This document shows positions 25,931 to 35,915 of a stretch of DNA of 64,000 bases, piece after piece. The notes beneath the pieces are model-generated. The model made no database searches, was not told the DNA's origin, and saw only the letters and a program-made list of their open reading frames with translations. Each line of letters opens with the position of its first letter. Position 1 is the stretch's first letter. Source of the stretch: Coriobacteriia bacterium (GTDB taxonomy: Bacteria > Actinomycetota > Coriobacteriia > Coriobacteriales > UMGS124); assembly GCA_018368455.1 (NCBI GenBank), contig JAGZEG010000008.1, positions 106,234 to 170,233 on the forward strand. Direction: 5' to 3'. The translations under genes and the position numbers were made by a program.

Positions 25931-27298
25931 ATGGATCGACGGGGGAACAACGAAACGCAAGGCTACGCCGGCTACGGGGCTGGCGGTAGCGCAAGACGCA
26001 CCACCGAGTACGCCAATACGCGGCAGAGGCAGTACAGCCCCTACGTCGTCGGCCCGGCCGGCCCCTACGCGCGCGGGGCAGCGGGAGCGACGTCCCGACC
26101 CACCGGGCACTCGGGCCGCGGTCAGCTTAGCGGCCCCGGGCAGCGCAGGCGCAACCCCATCCCTGCGATCATCGCCGCCGTGCTCGTGGTCATCGCGCTG
26201 GCGGTAGGCGCGTGGTTCGTCGTCGGGCGCCTTTCCGCCATCACCGTCACGGTCAACGGCCAGCAGGTCGAGCTCAAGAAGGGCGCCACCGTCAAGACTC
26301 TGCTCGACGAGGGTTACGCGACCCCTCAGCCCGGCGACCTCCTCGCCATCGACGGCAGCATATACTCGGCGGGAGGCGGCACGCCGTACACCATCACGGT
26401 CAACGAGGCGCCCAGCGATGAGACGCGCGCCCTCGAAGGCAGCGAGCGCGTGGTCATCGGCGATGGGGCCGACGTGACCGAGGACGTCATCGTGACGGAG
26501 GAGCCCGTCGCCCACGGGTGGTACGACGACAGCAGGGAGTTTTCGTCGTACTGGTCGGGTTCGCTGCACACGATGAGCGACGGCCGCGACGGCACGCGCA
26601 CCGTACGCACCGGCAGCCTCTCGGGCATCGTGCAGACCGAGGACACCAGCGCACCGGTAGACGGCGGCTACCACGTGTTCACCGCCCAGGTTGATCGCCC
26701 GGTCATCGCGCTCACCTTCGATGACGGCCCCTGGCCCGAGACGACCTCCCAGATCCTCAACCTGCTCGAATCCTACGGGGCTCGCGCCACGTTCTTCACC
26801 ATCGGCAACCAGATACCCGGCAACGAGGACGTGGTGCGGCGGGCTCGGGACCTCGGCTGCGAGGTGTGCACGCACTCTTGGGATCACGCGGCAGGATCGG
26901 GTCAGGGCGTAAACCTCACTTACATGTCCGCTGAGGAGCAGGTCGACGAGATACTGAAGGGCTACGCTGCTATCGCTGACGCCCTGGGTGAGGAGCCCAC
27001 CCACATCATGCGCGCGCCGGGCGGCAACTTCTACGGGTCGATCATCGACACGCTGTGGCCCCACGTCGACGCCGAGATCGGCTGGGACGTGGACACCGAG
27101 GACTGGCGGCGCCCCGGCTCCGACGTCATCGCGCAGCGCATCATGGCGGCCCAGCCCGGCCAGGTGGTGCTCATGCACGATGGCGGCGGTGACCGCTCCC
27201 AGACCGTGGAGGCCCTGCGTCAGGCTCTGCCCGTGCTCGCCGAGCAGGGCTACGAGTTCGTGACGGTGAGTGAGCTCATCGCGATGACGCAGGCGTAG
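25931..27298 (+). CDS. Membrane-anchored polysaccharide deacetylase
   Basis: The 455-residue product has a Gly/Arg-rich cytosolic head (1-75), one membrane helix (~77-98), a DUF348/ubiquitin-like fold with ITVTVNGQQVELKKGATVKT (~103-165) and a NodB carbohydrate esterase 4 domain (~255-450). Metal and catalytic residues are visible: TFDDGP (262-267), HSWDH with His315 and His319, and VVLMHDGGGDR. It probably removes acetyl groups from cell-wall glycan outside the membrane. ATG 25931 has GGGGG upstream. DUF348 is common in wall-associated proteins, so the fusion fits peptidoglycan as substrate. Confidence 0.85.
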   Translation: MDRRGNNETQGYAGYGAGGSARRTTEYANTRQRQYSPYVVGPAGPYARGAAGATSRPTGHSGRGQLSGPGQRRRNPIPAIIAAVLVVIALAVGAWFVVGRLSAITVTVNGQQVELKKGATVKTLLDEGYATPQPGDLLAIDGSIYSAGGGTPYTITVNEAPSDETRALEGSERVVIGDGADVTEDVIVTEEPVAHGWYDDSREFSSYWSGSLHTMSDGRDGTRTVRTGSLSGIVQTEDTSAPVDGGYHVFTAQVDRPVIALTFDDGPWPETTSQILNLLESYGARATFFTIGNQIPGNEDVVRRARDLGCEVCTHSWDHAAGSGQGVNLTYMSAEEQVDEILKGYAAIADALGEEPTHIMRAPGGNFYGSIIDTLWPHVDAEIGWDVDTEDWRRPGSDVIAQRIMAAQPGQVVLMHDGGGDRSQTVEALRQALPVLAEQGYEFVTVSELIAMTQA

Positions 27299-27382
27299 GC
27301 GCTCTGCCGCCCCGGCCGGGAGCGCATGCATACAAATATGCTGCGCCCCGGCTTCAGGCGCCTCGTTGCGGCGGCGCAAACC

Positions 27383-27588
27383 CAGAGAAGGACGAAGACC
27401 CCCTTCGCTGGCCAAAACTACCTTACTTTGCGAGGAAATGGGATGTCCACGAACCGCAAAAACCTCCCCTGTCGTCCAGCGCCCTTGGCCCACCTGCGAG
27501 TTTTCTACCAACAGCAGGCCCTATGGCCACCAAGGACTCGCAAAGCACGGTAGTTTTGGCCAGAGGGACGGGGCGCGGGCCTTCTCTG
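27383..27588. repeat. Palindromic intergenic element, copy 4
   Basis: Arms of exactly 52 nt (27383-27434 and 27537-27588) are inverted copies. They share CAGAGAAGG at the outer end and CTGGCCAAAACTACC and CTTTGCGAG toward the inside. The 102-nt centre carries CACCTGCGAGTTTTCTACC. Copy 5 (45248) has nearly the same inner arm with a different outer arm. The element lies between two co-directional genes; the rest of 27299-27792 holds no credible gene. Confidence 0.75.
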
Positions 27589-27792
27589 ACGTCCGCGCGG
27601 GGTATCCAGCCTTCCCCCGCGCCTCAAACACGGCGATAGCATGCGATGCGCCGCGCAGGCGTAGGCCAACCCGCGTCGAAGCGGCCAAATCCCTAGGATC
27701 CCCCAAGCCTCGAGGGTACACTTGCCCCAGGCGCAGCTCTGCGTCCCAGCAGCCATTCCTCGCACACCGCGAGGCACACGGAAGGAAACCCC

Positions 27793-28188
27793 ATGAGCAA
27801 CAAGGGCAAGAAGGTCAAGGTCCACTACACCGGTACGCTCGATGACGGCACGAAGTTCGACAGCTCGCGCGACCGTGGCGAGCCCATTGCGTTCACCTGC
27901 ATGGCCGGCCAGATGATTCCCGGCTTCGACCGCGCCGTCGAGGATATGCAGGTCGGCGAGGTACGCGACGTCCACCTGGAGCCCAAGGACGCATATGGCG
28001 AGCCCAACCCCGCCATGATGCTCCACGCAAAGGTGGGCCAGAAGCTCTACGTGTTCATGGGCAATCGCCCCGTGCCCGTGACCGTCGCCAAGGCCGAGAA
28101 CGGCGAGGTCACGCTCGACGCCAACCACGAGCTGGCCGGCAAGCCGCTCAACTTCAACATCGAGCTCGTCGAGGTAGAAGGCGAGTAG
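27793..28188 (+). CDS. FKBP-type peptidyl-prolyl isomerase, SlyD-like
   Basis: The 131-residue product has the split FKBP fold with an inserted flap typical of SlyD. Visible features are VHYTGTLDDGTKFDSSRDRGEP at the start (read in two halves), QMIPGFDRAVEDMQVGE, and the flap DAYGEPNPAMM-LHAKVGQ. It accelerates proline isomerisation and acts as a cytosolic chaperone. There is no His-rich metal tail. ATG 27793 has GGAAGGAAA upstream. It is followed by the DEAD-box helicase gene. Confidence 0.88.
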   Translation: MSNKGKKVKVHYTGTLDDGTKFDSSRDRGEPIAFTCMAGQMIPGFDRAVEDMQVGEVRDVHLEPKDAYGEPNPAMMLHAKVGQKLYVFMGNRPVPVTVAKAENGEVTLDANHELAGKPLNFNIELVEVEGE

Positions 28189-28287
28189 GAGAAAGGTGCC
28201 CGCGGGCCCGTTCCCGCTCAACCGGGCGTGAGCGAGCCCGCAGGCATGGCGTTTCACATTTCGTCGCATTTGGCGCATACTTATCGT

Positions 28288-29904
<1,617 letters not shown>

Positions 29905-29910
29905 GACGCC

Positions 29911-29945
29911 GTGCGCCGGGCGGGATGCGATTCCGCCCGGCGCAC
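29911..29945 (+). terminator. Hairpin after DEAD-box gene
   Basis: A perfect 13-bp stem GTGCGCCGGGCGG (29911-29923) pairs with 29933-29945. Only GTCCTTC follows, so the U tract is weak. Confidence 0.6.
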
Positions 29946-30104
29946 GTCCTTCAAATCCCCCATCAGCCAGCAGCGATGCCGGCGGCCGAAAAAGCTGTCT
30001 TCACCTTTCCGAACACCGCCCGTGAGGGGTATTGTGCCGGCAACGAGCGGCCGTCGTCGCTCGCCACCTATATGCGTGCACGTCGAATGACCAGGGGGAT
30101 CATT

Positions 30105-31292
30105 ATGTCATTGCGCTCTCGTGCCAGGTCCGTCATCCTCGCAGGCACGCTTGCCTGCAGCCTCTCCATCGGCTCGCTCGCCTTCGCAACCGAAAGCGCT
30201 GCCGGCGATTCTGCGGCAGACGCCAGCGCGTCTGGCCTCGGCTCCGCCATCACCCAGATCGCCGAAACGCCCACGACGCCCGACGACGCCAACGTCGCTA
30301 CGCCCTCGTACAAGACGGTCGCCAGCGGCCCGCTCACGTTCCAAGCCAGCGACGCCTGGGAGGCTTCCTCGCTCACGAGTGACCCGACGACCGGCATCTA
30401 CGATGTCTATGTCGACAGCTCCACGCTCGGCGGCGTCCTGCAGGTCGTCGTCGTGCCCCAGACAGCCATCGGCCAGGAAGACGCCATGGTCGATGAGTTC
30501 CTGAACAGCATGGTCTCCAGCGCCGGCATGACGAACTACGAGGCAGATACGCCCGAGGATCGTACGCTTGACGGCACGCTCGTTCGCGACCTCGACTTCG
30601 GCGGCATCGTGTCGGACCAGGAGTTCGACGGCCGCGCCACGTTCGTCTTCGGCTCCGACTACACGGGCATCATGATCTCCGTCTATCTCGACGACGGCGA
30701 CGATGCTGCCGAGAACGCGTTCGAGCACGCTCACAGCTCCGTTAGCCTCACCGTCTCCAACGCCCAGGCCGCTCAGGCTGCTGGCCTCACGCTTTCGTCA
30801 GGCAGCGCAGACACCAGCACAAGCACGGACACCACGACGCCTCCCGCCAACGAGAACGCCGGCGTGACGAACGGCGGCAGCGTCTCTTCGCCCGAGGCCG
30901 TCGCCGCAGGCACGCCCATCGACTTCGGCGGGTTCTCCTACCTGGTAAACACCGACCCGAGCGCGCTGGTTTACGGGACGGTCACGACGTACGACGGCGA
31001 TCCGTTTAACGGCGCGTCCGTCGTCGGTGCCCCGGTGACCATCACGAACAACACGGGCGAGACGACGATGCCCGAGACGTTCTTCATCTCGACATACGGC
31101 CCCAACGGTCTCGAGCAGGACAATTCCGCCCTCTACTTCCTCGACGACTCGACGCTCAACGTGGCCAACATGCGTCCGGGCGCCACGGTCAACGCCATGC
31201 TGTACTTCCTGTACGAGGGCGCCGGCGAATACGTCGCCGTGTTTGACGACTACTCCGGCACGCCGCAGGAGATCTCCATCAACGTGGAGTAA
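30105..31292 (+). CDS. Secreted protein with C-terminal immunoglobulin-like domain, unknown function
   Basis: The 395-residue product has a Sec signal peptide (SVILAGTLACSLSIGSLAFA, cleaved near residue 27). Residues ~70-225 form an N-terminal domain with VVVVPQTAIGQEDAMVDEFL that resembles exported beta-rich domains. A Ser/Thr linker (~228-255) follows, then a C-terminal domain with GAPVTITNNTGETTMPETFF and YFLYEGAGEYVAVFDDYSG. The C-terminal domain recurs twice in the next gene. ATG 30105 has AGGGGG upstream. I cannot name the family; it is of DUF4352/DUF5067-like type. Probable surface or secreted role. Confidence 0.75.
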   Translation: MSLRSRARSVILAGTLACSLSIGSLAFATESAAGDSAADASASGLGSAITQIAETPTTPDDANVATPSYKTVASGPLTFQASDAWEASSLTSDPTTGIYDVYVDSSTLGGVLQVVVVPQTAIGQEDAMVDEFLNSMVSSAGMTNYEADTPEDRTLDGTLVRDLDFGGIVSDQEFDGRATFVFGSDYTGIMISVYLDDGDDAAENAFEHAHSSVSLTVSNAQAAQAAGLTLSSGSADTSTSTDTTTPPANENAGVTNGGSVSSPEAVAAGTPIDFGGFSYLVNTDPSALVYGTVTTYDGDPFNGASVVGAPVTITNNTGETTMPETFFISTYGPNGLEQDNSALYFLDDSTLNVANMRPGATVNAMLYFLYEGAGEYVAVFDDYSGTPQEISINVE

Positions 31293-31370
31293 CAGCAGCC
31301 GGCAGACTGGTTCGTTTCCGCAAGTTTATGCACATATGCGCATTGGTTTTCCAAACCGCACGCATCCTGA

Positions 31371-31401
31371 GCCCCGGTTGGTATTTCCGACCGGGGCTTT
31401 T
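31371..31401 (+). terminator. Intrinsic terminator between the secreted-protein genes
   Basis: An 11-bp stem GCCCCGGTTGG (31371-31381) pairs with CCGACCGGGGC and is followed by TTTT. A TATACT box follows directly (31405-31410) and could drive the next gene. Confidence 0.8.
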
Positions 31402-31511
31402 GCGTATACTGCGATAGAATAGGCGCCGTTGGTGCACCGGAGGGCGTCATACGTACCCACATACGACACCGCGCCGCCCAACCCGCCCTGTCCGCTGCAA
31501 GGGGAGACCAT

Positions 31512-32489
31512 ATGCTGACGCGTTCCAAGTTCATTGCCGCCATCGCCTCGGGCACCGCAGGAGCAGCGCTCGCTGCCATGGCAAGCGGCTGTTCGATTCT
31601 CGGCATCGAGGACCCCAACGCACAGCAGGACAACTCGACCGACGTCCTGCCTGCAGGCGCCGTCAACTTCGAGAACCTCATCGTCCAGCTCAACCTCGAT
31701 ACGTCGAGCTGGACGTGGACGCAGATCAACAACGTGCAGTCGCAGAACAACGGCGCGCTCGTCGTGGGCATCCCCGTCACCATCACGAACAACGATGAGG
31801 ACAGCCGCGTGCTGAGCCCGCTGTACTGCAAGCTGTTCGATCCCAGCGGGGCCCAACAAGCCGACATCACCGCCTACTTCGACGACGACATCCTCGCGAA
31901 GGGGCGCGTCGAGGTCGGCTCGTCGGAGAGCGGCACCGTCCACCTGCTGTATCGCGGGCCAGGCTCCTACACGCTGGGCTTTGACGACCTGCTGGGCTCG
32001 AAGGTCGACCTCAAGGTGGATGTCCCGGAGTCGCGCTCGACCGGCATGCGAGCCATCCCGAGCCAGCTGGGCTCCCTCGACGTGAACCAGGCCATCCCCG
32101 CCGGTCAGAGCTTCGAACTGGACGGTATGACGCTGACGTTCGACGCGAACCGCGATGCCTATCTCTGGGTGCAGGCAAGCGCTCCCGGCGACCCCTCGTG
32201 GGATGGCGTGTGGTGCGTGGGCGTGCCGCTGAGCGTCGTCAACAACTCGTCGCAGACCGCCGTCGTCACGGCTGACCTCTACGGCAAGTTCAACGGCTAC
32301 CTGCAGCCTCAGAACGACCCAGCCCCTCTTTTCGCCGACGACATCACGGCCCTGGGGTTCGTGCAGCCCGGCTCCAGCACGAACGGCTACATGTACTTCG
32401 TGTACCAGGACGACGGCACGTACTACGCCGTGTTCGACAACCAGGGCGCCAAGGTCGTGACGTCTGCCATCATCGCACAGTACTACTAA
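31512..32489 (+). CDS. Lipoprotein with two immunoglobulin-like domains, unknown function
   Basis: The 325-residue product has a signal peptide ending in a lipobox MASGC (Cys27), so it is membrane-tethered outside the cell. Two domains follow: VGIPVTITNNDEDSRVL...VHLLYRGPGSYTLGFDD, and VGVPLSVVNNSSQTAVV...MYFVYQDDGTYYAVFDN. Both match the C-terminal domain of the preceding secreted protein, so the pair arose by duplication. The G-x-P-x-x-x-x-NN core is typical of telomeric-repeat-like/DUF4352 Ig folds. The ribosome binding site is AAGGGGA. Its TAA stop overlaps the stop of convergent tadA. Confidence 0.78.
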   Translation: MLTRSKFIAAIASGTAGAALAAMASGCSILGIEDPNAQQDNSTDVLPAGAVNFENLIVQLNLDTSSWTWTQINNVQSQNNGALVVGIPVTITNNDEDSRVLSPLYCKLFDPSGAQQADITAYFDDDILAKGRVEVGSSESGTVHLLYRGPGSYTLGFDDLLGSKVDLKVDVPESRSTGMRAIPSQLGSLDVNQAIPAGQSFELDGMTLTFDANRDAYLWVQASAPGDPSWDGVWCVGVPLSVVNNSSQTAVVTADLYGKFNGYLQPQNDPAPLFADDITALGFVQPGSSTNGYMYFVYQDDGTYYAVFDNQGAKVVTSAIIAQYY

Positions 32490-32992
32490 GGCCGCTGGGC
32501 ACGGATCGCGTCCCGGGCCTCACGACGGCGACGGCGCACGTCGGCAAAGAAATCTCGAAGCACCTGGGCGCACTCCTGCTCGAGCACGCCGGGCGTCACC
32601 ATGAACTCGTGGTTGAGCCGCGGGTCGTGGCTGACATCGTATAGCGTGCCAAGCGCGCCACCCTTGGGGTCGGGCGCACCGTAGACGCAGCGGTCGATGC
32701 GCGCGTTCACCATAAGGCCGGCGCACATGAGGCAGGGCTCGAGCGTCACGTACACAGTGCAGCCGGTGAGTCGCCAGCGATCGAGCAGCTCGGATGCCCT
32801 GGTCAGCGCCGCGAACTCCGCATGGCCAGACGGGTCGTGGTCGAGCTCGCGACGGTTGTAGGCACGTGCGACGATCTCGCCGGCATGGACGACGACGGCT
32901 CCGATGGGCACCTCGCCGAGTTCTGCGGCCCTGCGAGCCTCTGCAAGGGCTGCGCGCATGAACGCGGCGTCCTCGGGGCGCTCGGGGTCCAT
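32486..32992 (-). CDS. tadA: tRNA-specific adenosine deaminase
   Basis: The 168-residue cytidine-deaminase-fold enzyme has zinc ligands and catalytic Glu in GHAEFAAL and PCLMCAG, and the family motif VPIGAVVV near the start. It converts adenosine-34 to inosine in tRNA-Arg(ACG). The start is taken as ATG 32992 with AGGCGAG upstream; the frame is open to 33214, but the extra residues look non-coding. The convergent neighbour ends in the same four bases (32486-32489). Confidence 0.92.
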   Translation of the reverse strand: MDPERPEDAAFMRAALAEARRAAELGEVPIGAVVVHAGEIVARAYNRRELDHDPSGHAEFAALTRASELLDRWRLTGCTVYVTLEPCLMCAGLMVNARIDRCVYGAPDPKGGALGTLYDVSHDPRLNHEFMVTPGVLEQECAQVLRDFFADVRRRRREARDAIRAQRP

Positions 32993-33239
32993 GACGCTCG
33001 CCTGATCGGGGGCGGACGCGAGGTTGCCTGCATGCCTGTTCGGGAAGTTCTCCACGTGTCGCACCGCCGTTTCTCGTGTATCGTTACTCGCTGAAAGCCC
33101 AGGCCGAATGCGGTGTCCCGGGCGCCCTGCGCAACGCGCCCCGCACCGATCATGCGTAGGTCGGTGGCCGTCTATTGTACCTGCGCAGGCGGGCTCGCGA
33201 CCTTCGGGATGCATGGCTCAGCATGAAAGGGGATGCCCC

Positions 33240-34691
33240 ATGGGCGGCGCTCACACATATGCGAGAGGCGCACATATCGCCTCGCCAGCGCAGGCGGCCA
33301 GCGCCTACTCCCGCAGCGCCTACGAGGCAGTCGGCGCCGAGCACGAGCCGTCATCTCGCACGCCGTGGGCGCTCGTCGCCGTGCTCGCCATCTTCGCCGC
33401 GGCTGTTGTCGCCGCCGTGAGTGCGTTCCTGGTGCTCGTGCTAAACGGAGCGCCGCAGGTCGCGCGTGCCGCGGCGGGCCAAGAAGAGGAGCACGTCTCA
33501 GGCGGCAGCGAGCGGGACTTTTCGCCGATGGCGATCGTGAGCGAGACAGGCGCGAGCCCCATCGGTAGCCTCGCAAGCCCAGCTCACGGCACTCGAGAGC
33601 TCGTCCCCGTCGTCCGCGAGCGCACCTACACGCGCGTCACACTATCGGCCGTCGGCGACAACCTGATGAACATGCCCGTCGTATACGCAGCCGACGCGAA
33701 CGCGGGCGAGATGGGCGACGGGTGGTATGACTTCACGTCAATGTATGCCGGTGTTGCCGACATCGTCGCGAGCCATGACCTCAACTTCATCGACATCGAG
33801 ACGATCCTGGGCGGCGACTATCTCGGGCTCTCCGGCTACCCCTCGTTCAACTCGCCCGAAGTCATCGCCGACCAGGTGGCCGCGACAGGGTGGAACCTCG
33901 CGACGACGGCCACGAACCACTCGTGGGATATGGGCCTCGAAGGCATCCAGAACTCGAGCGCCACGTGGGCGGCGCATCCCGAGGTGCTCACGACCGGCAC
34001 GTTCACGAGCCCCGAGGATCGCGCGACGATCCGGACGGTCGAGCGCGCAGGCATCCGCTTTGCCTTCCTCGCATATACAGACTACCTCAACGGCCTCGTG
34101 CTGCCGGAGGGTCAGGCGTGGGCCATCGCGACCGCCGACCCCAACGCCATGGCCGCCGATGTGGAGCGGGCGCGCACCCAGGAGGGAGCCGACGTCGTCA
34201 TCGTGGCGATGAGCTGGGGCGACGAGAACGCGACTGTGCCGAACGACACGCAGTACTTCTACGCGCAAACGCTTGCGAACCTCGGCGTCGACCTCGTCAT
34301 CGGGTTCGGGCCGCACGTCATCCAGCCGATCGAGTGGGTCGCGGGGCTCGACGCAAACGGCATACCGACCGGACATGAGACGCTCGTCGTATACTCGCTG
34401 GGCAACTTCCTGAGCAACCAGCCGCTCGCCATCGAGAACGTCGAGGGCTGCTTCACGTGCGCGTTCGAGCGGCTAGGCGACGAGGGGCCCGTTCGCGTGG
34501 TCGATCCCCTGTGGACGCCGCTCGTCAACCACATCGACGGCGGCTGGCACCAGGTGTTCAAGCTGCGCGACTACACGCCGGAGCTGGCCGCGGCACACGA
34601 CTCCATAGGGTACGAGGCCGACCCGCTCGGCTATGTCTACCAGGTCACGCAGGATATCATCGGGTCCAGCGGTGTGCCGATAGCGGCGTAG
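33240..34691 (+). CDS. CapA/PgsA-family membrane-anchored metallophosphatase-like protein
   Basis: The 483-residue product has a cytosolic head, one membrane helix (~43-68) and a large external domain of the CapA type: VTLSAVGDNLM, DLNFIDIETILGG, TATNHSWDMGLEGI, MSWGDE, GFGPHVIQPIEW and YSLGNFLS. These are the metal-binding motifs of the calcineurin-like fold. CapA proteins act in poly-gamma-glutamate capsule synthesis, but stand-alone members are widespread and their role is unclear. No capB/capC partners are present here. ATG 33240 has AAAGGGG seven bases upstream. Confidence 0.85.
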   Translation: MGGAHTYARGAHIASPAQAASAYSRSAYEAVGAEHEPSSRTPWALVAVLAIFAAAVVAAVSAFLVLVLNGAPQVARAAAGQEEEHVSGGSERDFSPMAIVSETGASPIGSLASPAHGTRELVPVVRERTYTRVTLSAVGDNLMNMPVVYAADANAGEMGDGWYDFTSMYAGVADIVASHDLNFIDIETILGGDYLGLSGYPSFNSPEVIADQVAATGWNLATTATNHSWDMGLEGIQNSSATWAAHPEVLTTGTFTSPEDRATIRTVERAGIRFAFLAYTDYLNGLVLPEGQAWAIATADPNAMAADVERARTQEGADVVIVAMSWGDENATVPNDTQYFYAQTLANLGVDLVIGFGPHVIQPIEWVAGLDANGIPTGHETLVVYSLGNFLSNQPLAIENVEGCFTCAFERLGDEGPVRVVDPLWTPLVNHIDGGWHQVFKLRDYTPELAAAHDSIGYEADPLGYVYQVTQDIIGSSGVPIAA

Positions 34692-34725
34692 GGGCGGGCG
34701 GGATCGCGCGACTACACGACCGAGC

Positions 34726-34996
34726 TCGCGCGGCACAAAAATGCCCGGCGCGCGGCCGGGCACGTCATCGCCTTCCTGGCGGAGGGAGAGGGATTCCGCG
34801 CCCGCCTGCGGCGGTCGCACCCCGCTTCGCCCGCCTTCCGGCGGCCTCGCGCGCTCGCTACGGGCGGCGCGCAGCGCCCCCCGCTTCACGCTCGCGCCCT
34901 CCCGGGTTCTCATCCCTCCCCGGCGTCGCGCGGCACAAAAATGCCCGGCGCGCGGCCGGGCACGTCATCGCCTTCCTGGCGGAGGGAGAGGGATTC
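34726..34996. repeat. 71-bp direct repeat spanning tRNA-Ser 3' end and terminator
   Basis: Bases 34726-34796 are identical to 34926-34996, an exact 200-bp offset. Each copy contains the terminator hairpin and the last ~20 bases of the tRNA-Ser gene up to the T loop. The 129-bp spacer is very GC-rich and ends in CTCATCCCTCC, resembling the tRNA 5' end (CCATCCCTCC). It looks like a tandem duplication with a degenerate tRNA copy, or a remnant of integration at the tRNA 3' end. Confidence 0.7.
34936..34962 (-). terminator. Terminator of tRNA-Ser
   Basis: On the minus strand TGCCCGGC (34962-34955) pairs with GCCGGGCA (34949-34942), followed by five U (34941-34937). A second copy lies 200 bases downstream. 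Confidence 0.8.
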
Positions 34997-35067
34997 GAAC
35001 CCTCGGAACGGGATCGCCGCTCAACGGTTTTCAAGACCGCCGCATTCAACCACTCTGCCATCCCTCC
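34977..35067 (-). tRNA. tRNA-Ser (anticodon UGA)
   Basis: The gene is 91 nt with the CCA end encoded. The acceptor stem GGAGGGA pairs with TCCCTCC, the anticodon loop reads CTTGAAA (anticodon TGA), the long variable arm is typical of class II serine tRNAs, and the T loop reads GGTTCGAATCC. An intrinsic terminator follows. Confidence 0.95.
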
Positions 35068-35177
35068 GCGTGTTGCTCATCATAGCGTAAGCGCGGCCCC
35101 TGCAGGGCGAGAACTCTTTTCGCGCACAACGGGCAGCGCTGGCGCATCGCACGTCCGCAATTCCCGCCCCCTTGCAT

Positions 35178-35379
35178 GCTACAAAATGCTGCCTCGTGAA
35201 TTGGGCTGATACTTTTTTCTGCGTTGTGTACGATACGAGCAACGTGCCAGGAAATTCGACACCGCTCTGGCCTGCGGTGATACTTTCTATCCTATGCGTA
35301 TCACCACACTCGCAGGCAAGCAATCGTACATATCGCACCCGTTTGTAGCAGCGCAATTCACAACGCCCGATTTTGTAGC
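35178..35379. repeat. Palindromic intergenic element, copy 8
   Basis: Arms of exactly 57 nt (35178-35234 and 35323-35379) are inverted copies. They share GCTACAAAAT at the outer end, GTGAATTG in the middle and TGTACGAT at the inner end. The 88-nt centre forms its own hairpin from CCTGCGGTGATAC and its partner GTATCACC...CGCAGG. Half of this arm recurs at 63860. It lies between tRNA-Ser and a small membrane-protein gene. Confidence 0.75.
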
Positions 35380-35399
35380 AGCGGCCACAGCTCCCGGCC

Positions 35400-35633
35400 C
35401 TAGAGGCCGGGAATGAGCGCAGCCCCGAGCAGGAAGATCAGCGCCGCGATGGCCACCAGAACTGCCGCGATGAGGATGACGGCGATCGGCGTCGGGATGC
35501 GATGCCCCGCGATGATCATTTCTCGGTCATGCCCGACGCCCTGGCCATAGTCCCATAGGTTCGGGTGAGCAGCACGCTCCTCAGCCTTCGCCTCTTCGAC
35601 AGGACCCACGATCCTCTTTGACGTCATCGACAT
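35400..35633 (-). CDS. Small single-pass membrane protein, unknown function
   Basis: The 77-residue product has a polar N-terminal half (MSMTSKRIVGPVEEAKAEER) and one C-terminal membrane helix (about residues 52-75; PIAVILIAAVLVAIAALIFL). ATG 35633 has GGAGG eight bases upstream; the longer frame to 35870 lacks this. I do not recognise the family. Confidence 0.7.
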   Translation of the reverse strand: MSMTSKRIVGPVEEAKAEERAAHPNLWDYGQGVGHDREMIIAGHRIPTPIAVILIAAVLVAIAALIFLLGAALIPGL

Positions 35634-35915
35634 GGTGCGCACCTCCAGCCCGCCAGCTTGCACGCGCCATACCGCACGCAAGCGCCTTGTCCACAGCTTA
35701 GCCAATCGCACCCTACGGCAACAGATCCGCAGGTCAGCCCTTACGGCGCGCTTACAATACGATGAGGCAAACAATCCGAGACTGCCGGAAGCAGCACCAG
35801 TTGTGGCCCGACGGTGTTGGACGCAAGTGCGGCCCCGGCCCCTCTCCCCCACCCGACGCTGCTGGTACACTTTGCACGAACGCTCCGTCCCGCCTTTCCG
35901 AAGAGAGCCGCCGCC

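Noticed and set aside
27366..27845. 159-codon frame over palindromic element copy 4
   Set aside because: No ribosome binding site, overlaps the SlyD-like gene start, and the translation has no protein-like pattern.
33060..33180. Possible SRP RNA gene next to tadA
   Set aside because: The region lacks the GGAAGGAAGCAG-type loop required for SRP RNA, and no terminator follows.
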